A program made the position numbers and the translations under genes. The notes beneath the pieces are model-generated. The model was not told the DNA's origin, ran no database searches, and was given only the letters and a program-made list of their open reading frames with translations. Source: Cylindrodendrum hubeiense (taxonomy: Eukaryota > Ascomycota > Sordariomycetes > Hypocreales > Nectriaceae). Taken from it: 37,947 bases of DNA. This document shows, in pieces, positions 30,655 through 37,947 of this stretch (position 1 is the first letter of the stretch; each line of letters begins with the position of its first letter). The stretch covers positions 1 to 37,947 of the forward strand of contig JAANBB010000397.1 in assembly GCA_014621425.1 (NCBI GenBank). The letters run 5' to 3'.

Positions 30655-31530
30655 TTCAGTGCCGAATATCTAATCGAGCTGGTGTTTCCCCGCCTATCAA
30701 AGCCCCTTTGTTAGGGCGACAGGGCAACATTGGTACTCCTCAATCTTCAACACGGCCCATCCCTGATATAGCTTAACGCTCCTTAGCACGGTGGGTCACA
30801 TACTCGGTAAACCAATGGGCGCGCCGTGCCTCTATCGCCACAAACCCCACTCTCGCCAAACCCCGAAGTGCGCAGATTTCCGATATGTGTACCAGTGCCT
30901 GGTATCACGAGACAGACTGGGTAGAGAACTTCGGCTTGGACTACGATAGCCCTTGCTCTGCCATAGCGCCCCTTGCCCTCGGTACCGGGTCATGATCACC
31001 TGTCATCGTGGTCGTTGGACAATCTGGAACGTCCCCCCGTTATCCTGGCTTATCTGCATGCGGCAATGATCAGCGTCTCGAGGCTACTCAACAGACTTTT
31101 CCCCGCCCATTCCATCGCTGGCCGGCTCGGGGTCGCCACATCCCGCATACCGAAAGATAGATCCCCAGACCCAGTGCCCTGTATCAGCGGGGAAGCCCTT
31201 GTTCCGCTGGAAACCGACGCTAGCGGATCTCCGACCTCGTCAGACTGGCTCGCTGCGACCACACTTTTGCGATTCCTGGATCCGTGCCATGCTTGGGGTG
31301 CTGCGGTTGCCGAGTCATTCACAATTCATTCGTTGAACACTGGATGGTTGATGCTTGACCCTATTATTCACTTGGGTGGTCATCGTTATCTTACAGTGGG
31401 CCATCGATCAAAAACTAAGTGGTAGGCTGGTTTCTCAAGGCGTAAACCTCACCGTCGCGCTACGGACACTGTTTCGAAAGACACATTTCGAGGCATTGTT
31501 TTTAACTACCACATTGGGCTTATAATGGCT

Positions 31531-32257
31531 TTAGCTTGTGCCAAGACCCCTGATTACATACTCAGTGTCGGCTATCTTCGCCTTCTGCCCAACAGCCCAG
31601 GCTTTCCCCGCGACCTCGAACTCCTGCAATGCTTGCGCCGCGTGGGGAAGGCCGTGAGCCTCAGCTGACTCAAAAGACAGGCTCCATATTCCATCCAGGT
31701 CTTCTCTCCGAGCCGCAAAAGTTCCATCTAAGCTCTTCTGAATAGCCAAATAAATGCTACCAACCTTTCCAATAAAGGTAGTTCCATCAGTGCTTTGAAG
31801 AATCCATGACGGGTTATCCGATGCCATCTTGGAGGTTATATCTCTCCAAACTTCTTCATATTCCGTCGAAGCACCATCTCTATGAGGGCATCGCGAGGTT
31901 CCGAGTTCAAGGTCATCGCCATTCTCTAGCTTAATGAAATAAGCTTCATCTGGTTCTGTGAGGTCCAGGGAATCAATGATATGTGTCCAGCGACAGGTTA
32001 CTGCTGAGGGTGGTAAGCAAAACGTGAAATCCACCCATAAATGTGTGTCCCAGTGGGAAGAGACTGGAAACCATACATGGCTCTTCCTTCAGAATGAATC
32101 GTTCACCTGCCCGGCTCCATTGGATTGATGATCCTTGCTCGGCCACGCGCAGGTCGATGAAGTAACCTCCAACATTGAGCGCGATTGTTTCGGTATCTTC
32201 GTATGCTGGCTCTGGAAGCCAGCGAATGCTGATGCGTCGGAGGGACTGGGATCGCAT
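31531..32257 (-). CDS. HRI1-family protein
   Basis: The protein is 217 residues in two exons, 32257-32077 and 32003-31531, with a 73-nt intron; 654 nt in frame. Two beta-rich halves are visible. The first has SIRWLPEPAYEDTETIALNV then GGYFIDLRV and IQWSRAGE. The second runs from CRWTHIID through NGDDLELGTSRCP and EYEEVWRDI to a closing AVGQKAKIADTEYVIRG. This pattern (GxYxxLR, WxxAG, a D-S/L...E-G-x block, the E-x-W loop and a C-terminal G-x-K/T-x-x-x-x-x-x-Y/W-V-I strand) matches the HRI1 family, whose yeast member is a small double lipocalin-like barrel protein of unclear role that interacts with Hrr25 kinase and the Sec72 translocon part. The assignment rests on remembered family pattern, not a search. 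It is slightly shorter than yeast Hri1. It is divergent from the amidase over 473 bp. Confidence 0.78.
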
Positions 32258-32332
32258 TGTTTCTGGATACAGCGTTGATGAGAGGTATGGTGAGAGTCAA
32301 GAGTGAAGCTTAATTTGGCGGTCCCTCTCCAG

Positions 32333-32338
32333 TTTATA
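32333..32338 (-). promoter_or_regulatory. TATA-like element of the HRI1-family gene
   Basis: The minus strand reads TATAAA about 76 bp upstream of the ATG at 32257, a normal distance for a core promoter. Confidence 0.45.
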
Positions 32339-32567
32339 CTTGACCTTGGTCGCTTAAGAAAGTAATTGCAAGTAAGCTACCCCGTCCGGAACAATAAGCG
32401 GTCTTCGCAGTCGGCAAATGACATCATAAGTACATGCAGCGAAATTATGTCCAAATCTTGTTGGGAAGAGTCTGTACACTAAGTGCACCTTGTGATATCG
32501 CCTCGAGGTTCTGACTCGTCGCCAGGCTAGACATCTGCGCCCGAGGTGATGTGGCAAAACACTAGCG

Positions 32568-32598
32568 GTCGGGAATCCGCGACAGTCGGGAATCCGCG
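32568..32598 (+). promoter_or_regulatory. Twin CGG-N4-CCG elements in the amidase promoter
   Basis: The 14-mer GTCGGGAATCCGCG occurs at 32568-32581 and again at 32585-32598. Each copy contains CGGGAATCCG, an inverted CGG/CCG pair separated by four bases (32570-32579 and 32587-32596). Paired CGG triplets are the standard target form of fungal Zn2Cys6 dimeric factors. The centres are 17 bp apart, 135-160 bp upstream of the amidase ATG. Confidence 0.6.
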
Positions 32599-32645
32599 CA
32601 GCTCCACATGGACATTCATATTCACGCAGGAAAGTAATTAAGCAA

Positions 32646-32693
32646 GATAACGGACATCCAAGACTGGCTTTGCATCTGATTTGATCATTATCA
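32646..32693 (+). promoter_or_regulatory. GATA-type sites before the amidase start
   Basis: AGATAA (32645-32650) and TTATCA (32688-32693, TGATAA on the minus strand) lie about 81 and 38 bp before the ATG at 32731. Both fit the HGATAR target of AreA/NIT2 nitrogen regulators, which are known to control fungal amidase genes such as Aspergillus nidulans amdS. Confidence 0.4.
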
Positions 32694-32730
32694 TTATTCT
32701 ACATACTCGAACTCCTGCGACCTCTAGACA

Positions 32731-34824
32731 ATGCAAAATATGGCTAAGCTCAACCTCGTCGAAGCAACAATCGATGAGCTTCAGGCTGCATTGTCATCCG
32801 GCACTCTGACTAGTGTGGATCTCGTTGCGCAATACCTCCGCCGCATCTCTCGCTATGATTGCCGCGGGATTACCTTGAACTCCATACCGATTCTAAACAG
32901 TCATGTATTTGACGACGCTGCCGCGTCTGATGACCGCCGTGCCTCCGGTCAGCCAGTGCGACGACTAGAAGGCATCCCTTACACTGTCAAGGACAGCTAC
33001 AAGGTCCAGGGCATGACTGTGGCTAGTGGGTCTCCAGCCTTCAAAGACTTAGTCGCTACAGAGGATGCATTCACAGTGAGCGCAATCCGAGGCCAAGGAG
33101 GTGTATTGATCGGACGGACAAATATGCCGCCAATGGCCTATGGTGGTATGCAAAGAGGCATCTACGGACGGGCAGAGAGCCCTTACAACCCGGACTATCT
33201 GGCCGCTGCTTTCGTGTCTGGCTCGTCAAATGGATCTGCGGTTTCTACGGCTGCGTCTTTGGCAGCATTCGGCATGGGTGAGGAAACCGTTTCTTCAGGG
33301 CGCTCTCCGGCCTCAAACAACGCACTTGTGGCGTACACACCCTCGAGAGGCTGCATCTCCATCCGCGGCAATTGGCCGCTGTACCCAACCTGCGATGTGG
33401 TGGTACCGCAGACGCGGACTATGGATGACATGTTGGTACTCCTCGACGTCATCACTGCTGAGGATCCTTCTACAGAAGGCGACTTTTGGCGCGACCAGCC
33501 CTTTGTTGAGCTGCCCAAGCCGTGGTCTCGCTCCCCTCTAGAGGCATCCTTTCGGGATATGGCCCTGTCGACAACCTTGAAAGGCGTCCGTTTTGCAGTC
33601 CCAGCCATGTACATTGGCGGACCTGCTCCCAAAGGCGCCACGGCGGTTACGACAAGTCAGGAAGTCATCGATCTCTGGGAGCGAGCAAGGAGCCAACTCG
33701 AGTCACTAGGTGCTGAGGTGATCGTGGTTCCCGACTTCCCTGCAGTCACTGCGTATGAGAATCCCAATCTCTTGCCTGCAGGGGCATCACGACTGCCAGA
33801 AAACTGGAACTGGACCGAGAGAGGCCCCTTGGTTGCCCACGGCTGGGATAAATTCCTACGCGATAATCAAGACGACAGTATCTCTGACCTTGCCTGTGTT
33901 GATGGATTCAACATTTATCCTCAACATATGCGAACACCAGCCGAACTCAAGCACCTTCCCGCCAGTAATGCCATTCATTGGGGCGAGCTTGCCGCCTACG
34001 TTCGTGCCTGTTCCATGTACAAAACAGAAAGTCTGGGCCCTGCTCTCATTGCCCTCGAAGACATGCGCAAGCAACTTCTTGATGACTATCTTGCCCTCTT
34101 CAATTGCGATGGCTTTGTCTTCCCCGCCGCTGGAGATGTTGGTGCTGCAGATGCTGATGTTGATGATACCAGCGCTGCTTATGCATGGCGAAATGGAATC
34201 TTCTACAGCAATGGGAACAGAGCACTGCGTCATCTAGGCATTCCTTCGGTAACAGTACCGATGGGCATTATCTCGGATAAGGCAATGCCAATGGGTCTGA
34301 CAATTGGGGGCCGAGCATACGATGACGCGAATATTTTGCGATGGGCAAATGCGTTTGAAAAAAAGACCAAAATGCGTACTGTGCCACCACACACGCCGGA
34401 ATTGCAATCAGACAATATTCAATTGCTACGGGATGATTCCCGTGTGAGAGCGCACCGCCCTTTGCTAATGGTTGAAGAATGCATTGGCACTCCTTCTGGT
34501 GATTCCGGTTTCCTACGAGTTGATGTCAAGGGCACAATTCAAATTGAACGAGTCACAAGTGTGCCTGACATGGAGCCTATTGTTCAATTCGTGGTGGATG
34601 GCGAAGATGTGCCCCAGGAACAAATCAGCATCCGCCCTGTGGCTAATGGTTTGCCGGGTCAAATCATTTTTCAGTTTCAAGGCTGGATCATGACGCCCAA
34701 ACCTACGGAGCGAAACCACCGAGAAAAAACAATGGCGCCTGTTGTCCGTGACAAGACGATGGTTGTAATTCTGGCCAGGTCCACTCCTGATGGGTATCCA
34801 ACCGGGTTCCTAGCTTTAATCTAG
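32731..34824 (+). CDS. Amidase-signature hydrolase with a C-terminal extension
   Basis: One exon encodes 697 residues; a second in-frame ATG (MAKLN) is at 32740. The amidase signature fold covers about residues 8-550. The Ser-cisSer-Lys triad is placed as Lys87 (GIPYTVKDSYKV), Ser165 (VSGSSNGSAVSTAASLAAFG) and Ser189 (GEETVSSGRSPA). The 24-residue gap between the two Ser equals that of malonamidase E2. The family hydrolyses amide bonds to acid plus ammonia; some members act on esters, carbamates or Glu-tRNA. The nucleophile block departs from the usual G-x-D-x-G-G-S form: it reads V-S-S, so the two Gly before the Ser are lost. A tail of about 147 residues (551-697) with beta-strand-like repeats (RVDVKGTIQIERV, QIIFQFQGWIM) is not recognised. 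Twin CGG-N4-CCG and GATA sites precede it. It converges on the aldehyde dehydrogenase. Confidence 0.9.
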   Translation: MQNMAKLNLVEATIDELQAALSSGTLTSVDLVAQYLRRISRYDCRGITLNSIPILNSHVFDDAAASDDRRASGQPVRRLEGIPYTVKDSYKVQGMTVASGSPAFKDLVATEDAFTVSAIRGQGGVLIGRTNMPPMAYGGMQRGIYGRAESPYNPDYLAAAFVSGSSNGSAVSTAASLAAFGMGEETVSSGRSPASNNALVAYTPSRGCISIRGNWPLYPTCDVVVPQTRTMDDMLVLLDVITAEDPSTEGDFWRDQPFVELPKPWSRSPLEASFRDMALSTTLKGVRFAVPAMYIGGPAPKGATAVTTSQEVIDLWERARSQLESLGAEVIVVPDFPAVTAYENPNLLPAGASRLPENWNWTERGPLVAHGWDKFLRDNQDDSISDLACVDGFNIYPQHMRTPAELKHLPASNAIHWGELAAYVRACSMYKTESLGPALIALEDMRKQLLDDYLALFNCDGFVFPAAGDVGAADADVDDTSAAYAWRNGIFYSNGNRALRHLGIPSVTVPMGIISDKAMPMGLTIGGRAYDDANILRWANAFEKKTKMRTVPPHTPELQSDNIQLLRDDSRVRAHRPLLMVEECIGTPSGDSGFLRVDVKGTIQIERVTSVPDMEPIVQFVVDGEDVPQEQISIRPVANGLPGQIIFQFQGWIMTPKPTERNHREKTMAPVVRDKTMVVILARSTPDGYPTGFLALI

Positions 34825-34828
34825 GATC

Positions 34829-34834
34829 AATAAA
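34829..34834 (+). terminator. AATAAA poly(A)-signal-like element after the amidase
   Basis: AATAAA begins five bases after the amidase stop codon. It matches the polyadenylation consensus, though so close to the stop it may not be the one used. Confidence 0.3.
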
Positions 34835-35080
34835 TCGTCCATCTTCGCTTCACACTTTGAATGAAGCCGCGTGCAAGTTCCTCGCTATTCGATTAGTTTG
34901 ATGATAGTAACTCAAATTGGTGGACTGAAGCCTATTTACTATTTGACACAGTTTGAAGAAAAATAAATACCAACCACAGGTATTGAAGACCCAATCTCCC
35001 CAAGGAAAAAAGGGGAAACACGTTTCAAACACGCAATTAGTCCTATTTGTGACGGACAAATTTCTTGTATTGCAATTCTC

Positions 35081-36883
35081 TCAAAGACGAGTTCCTAGAT
35101 TCACGTGTATAGCTTTGGATTGCGTATAAGCATCAAGAGCATATTGGCCCAATTCCCGACCCATGCCTGATGCTTTGCATCCTCCAAACGGGATACCGAA
35201 GTGCGCATCCCCCGATGAGTTGATAAATACCATCCCAGCCTGAAGTTTTCGGGCCACCTTGTGCGCTTTGCCAATCTTCTCTGTGAAGACGGCTGCAGCG
35301 AGTCCATACGATGTATCATTTGCTTTAGCAACGACCTCTTCAACGGTGCTGAATTTGGAGATTACGACAACAGGGCCAAAGATTTCTTCTCGAACAATCT
35401 TCATATCCTCGGTTGTCTAGTTAAAAATCAGCTCTTGTCCAATTCGAATTCGACGGATGATATCAACACTTACGTCCGCAAAGACCGTTGGCTCGACAAA
35501 ATATCCCTGATCGCCGTGGCTCGCACCTCCATGTAGGAGCTTAGCTCCACTCCTCTTCCCCTCGTCTATGTACGAGAGGATCTTCTGGTACTGGGCTTTC
35601 GAAATTTGTGGCCCCTGCCACGTATCCTTATGGAACGGGTCACCGAGCTTGTGATGCTCTTTAGTTACCTCCACGAATCTTGTAAGGAATTTGTCGTAAA
35701 TGGCCTCATGGACATAGATCCTAGATGTAGAAATGCAGACCTAGCATGGCCCCGGTTAGTCTCTGCTTGCATCGATGCATCATATTCTATGGAATCTCAC
35801 CTGTCCCTGGTTGCCCATGATGCCAACATGACTCCACTTGACAGCTTGTTCAAAATCGGCGTCCTCGAAGACAATGCAAGGGTTCTTGCCGCCACATTCA
35901 AGGGTAATGTTTTTCAGGTTAGTGGCCGCAGACCGCATGATCGCCTGACCGGTAATAGTGCTTCCAGTAAATGCGATCTTATCGACGTCCTCGTGCTCAG
36001 CAAGGGCTTTCCCCGTAACAGGTCCCAAGCCAGGGATGATATTCACAACGCCAGGGGGTAGTCCGGCCTCGACCACAAGCTTGCCGAAATATAAAGCTGA
36101 TAGCGGTGTCTGTTCTGCAGGTTTAAGTACGACAGTATTGCCACAGGCCAGGGCTGGCGCAACCTTCCATGCTAACATCATGAACGGAAAATTCCTAAGT
36201 CATCGTCAGTTCCAAGGTTCCGCTTGATCTTCTCGAAGCTCTGTGAATGCTTGGAGAATTTACACACCATGGAATAATCTGCCCGCATACTCCTAGGGGC
36301 TCCTGCATAACGTAGGCTAGTTTTGCAGGAGAAGTTTCAATGGTGCGGCCAGTGATCTTATCGGCGGCCCCGGCGAAGTACTTGAACACATTATAAGAAG
36401 AATCTATGTCGAGTCCTAGTGCATCAACATAAGTCTTTGCGGCTCAATTGTATCAGTATGATGATCAGACCCTCGCTCGCACTCCAATGATATTTACCTT
36501 GCCGTTGTCGAAGGCATCGATGCTGGCGATAAGCTTGCGATCACGATCAATCAGCTCAGAGAGCTTATACAGAAAATTCCCGCGATCCACTGCAGCTAAC
36601 TCTGACCACTCTCCCTCGAATGCTTCACGGGCAGCGCAGACTGCGGTGTTAACATCTTCATTCGAGCGCCCCGGAGAGCAATGATCTGTTCGTCATTTCT
36701 GATAATCCATCATTCAGTTTCACTCTTCTCAGACGTCGGAAATGGTGCAATCATTACGTACGTCGGGTTGAAGACTGTAAACTCGTCTCCTGAACCAGGG
36801 ACGAAGGTGTTGTTGATGAAAAGACCGGTGGGTTGCTCATACTTGACCCCATTGGGCAGCGTGATCTCAACATTTGACGACAT
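35081..36883 (-). CDS. Aldehyde dehydrogenase with an apparent 1-nt frameshift in exon 2
   Basis: There are six exons: 36883-36762, 36698-36498, 36434-36268, 36194-35801, 35740-35474 and 35416-35081. All splice sites fit (GT donors; AAG at 36435 is a weak acceptor). The exon sum is 1487 nt, one short of 496 codons. Exon 2 starts in frame (TNDEQIIAL) and resumes after about 36674 in a shifted frame ([20 protein letters not shown]), so one base is missing in the CTCTCCGGGG stretch. Otherwise the gene is a full NAD(P)-dependent ALDH. It has [20 protein letters not shown], the cofactor loop [21 protein letters not shown], catalytic Glu in [10 protein letters not shown] (codon at 35899-35897), catalytic Cys in GQVCIS (35737-35735), EEIFGPVV and [18 protein letters not shown]. 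ALDHs oxidise aldehydes to acids. The downstream frame is clean, so the lesion is recent or a sequencing error. Confidence 0.9.
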
Positions 36884-37947
36884 GATCTTGTGGAATGAGA
36901 GGCGCGAAGACTACCGTTTTTCTCAAGCTGCAGTTCCTTCTACTATGCATTCTTAAGGCGCCCCTGTTACCTTTATATCTTCCCCGCCCAGGAGCCGATG
37001 GATGGACTCTAACAAGACTTAGCTAAAACAAAGAAAGCCTGGTGGACCGCCAGGCCGACATGCTGCTCCTGTGGGTCTTATTGACATAAAACTCCACTCC
37101 TTCGACCTCTGTATTGCTAATCTGTCCTTCAGTCACCTAACTTCGCTGAAAGCCGTCCCTAGCGAACTTCCGACGCAATCAAACCCGATCTCTGAGCGGC
37201 GCTAAGCTCAGCTTAGCCTTTTGTCAACATGTTTGACCAATAATGCACTGTTGAGTGGATGCTGGCTATCAGAGACCCACTAGGAAATACGCGGCATTCG
37301 GAAATGCGCGCTTCTGTGTCAAGCCTCCACCTCGAGGTCCATACTCCGTACCCGGAATGAAGACCACAAATACAACAACTAAAGAAAATGGGATTCCCCA
37401 CCCTGTACAAATGATCAGTCAAGTCGCTAGCGCATTAACCCCGGATAAGACGAACTAGGAGCGTCTCAACAACCCTCCTCAGTGAAGTTGGACTGAAACC
37501 ACCTTTAAACTACTTATTTGCATTGGATTTGCATTGCACTTTGATATTAAATGACTTTCATTAAGGTTGAGGTATGATTGTCACACACGATTTGTAAAGG
37601 AGTAGATATTTTCCATTAAATTACACGAAAATCGCCAACGTTCCACTTCTCGGACTAAGCTGTACCTTAAAAGATAATGTCTATCACGCGAATTATCTTG
37701 GTTTATCATATAGTCAACACACCAGAGTCAAATCGCTCAATTGCTATTAAACTTATTACTTCAAGAATTATTTAACACAAATGTCAACTTATTTAAGTCG
37801 ACGTACAATTGTCTCAAAATCCACCATTCGATTCACGATGCTATAGGGTAGTCTCGAGTCGTCACGTGCTCTTTTAGTGACCCATCACAGCTCAACCCCT
37901 CAATCACTTCCCCAGATTTACACCCCCTACCCTAACCAGCCCAATCA
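36884..37947. other. Right-edge intergenic region
   Basis: About 1.06 kb upstream of the aldehyde dehydrogenase. It holds that gene's promoter at its left end and becomes AT-rich from about 37490 to 37800. No open frame with family signal was found. Whether a gene starts beyond the right edge cannot be seen. Confidence 0.5.
36972..36977 (-). promoter_or_regulatory. TATA-like element of the aldehyde dehydrogenase gene
   Basis: The minus strand reads TATAAA about 90 bp upstream of the ATG at 36883. Confidence 0.45.

Larger units (their letters stand above)
30517..31530. other. Intergenic region upstream of the permease
   Basis: About 1 kb between the permease start and the 3' end of the HRI1-like gene. 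It holds the TATA box and a GATA-type site near its left edge. A 150-residue open frame (30973-31425, plus) has no family signal and is not called. Confidence 0.5.
32258..32730. other. Shared divergent promoter of the HRI1-family and amidase genes
   Basis: This 473-bp region holds a TATA-like element for the minus-strand gene, a pair of CGG-N4-CCG repeats at 32568-32598 and two GATA-type sites close to the amidase ATG. No gene lies in it. Confidence 0.6.

Noticed and set aside
30973..31425. 150-residue plus-strand frame between the permease and the HRI1-like gene
   Set aside because: No family pattern, no signal peptide or exon logic, and composition close to random. Kept as intergenic.
37920..37947. 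CCCTACCCTAACC near the right edge, resembling telomere repeat units
   Set aside because: Only one exact CCCTAA and one near match; far too short to claim telomeric sequence.

Overview
The window is nuclear DNA of a filamentous ascomycete (Pezizomycotina; Eurotiales seems most likely, but this is inference). The support is: many genes split by 52-137 nt introns with GTAAGT-type donors and CAG/TAG acceptors, long gaps between genes, and fungus-typical families (HET, WSC, GH16, mtr-like permease, HRI1). Eleven protein genes can be supported. For the multi-exon genes on the minus strand I derived the splice sites by hand. Their exon sums are divisible by three in every case but one, the aldehyde dehydrogenase, which comes out exactly one base short.

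Layout. 1-1064 (+): 3' end of an unrecognised fungal protein. 1411-3229 (-): MFS transporter with a GC-AG first intron. 4929-6274 (-): secreted proteinase K-type subtilisin. 7322-8893 (-): F-box protein. 10730-12790 (+): HET-domain protein. 13527-17262 (-): copper-radical oxidase preceded by five WSC domains. 19879-21956 (-): membrane-anchored GH16 glucanase-like protein. 24377-28102 (+): family 2 glycosyltransferase with several membrane segments. 28564-30516 (-): neutral amino acid permease. 31531-32257 (-): HRI1-family protein. 32731-34824 (+): amidase. 35081-36883 (-): aldehyde dehydrogenase with an apparent 1-nt frameshift.

The most suggestive grouping is 13.5-28.1 kb. It places a polysaccharide synthase-like GT2, a membrane-tethered GH16 and a carbohydrate-binding (WSC) copper-radical oxidase side by side. 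These could make, trim and oxidise one extracellular or cell-wall glycan; that joint role is inference from content and proximity. The noncoding DNA of this same segment (18.5-24.8 kb) is dotted with two- or three-copy tandem repeats of 11-15 bp units, most often 12 bp.

The right-hand part is catabolic in flavour: an amino acid permease, an amidase whose promoter carries two CGG-N4-CCG sites and GATA-type sites, and a convergent aldehyde dehydrogenase. No RNA genes, CRISPR arrays, intact transposons or viral sequences were recognised.
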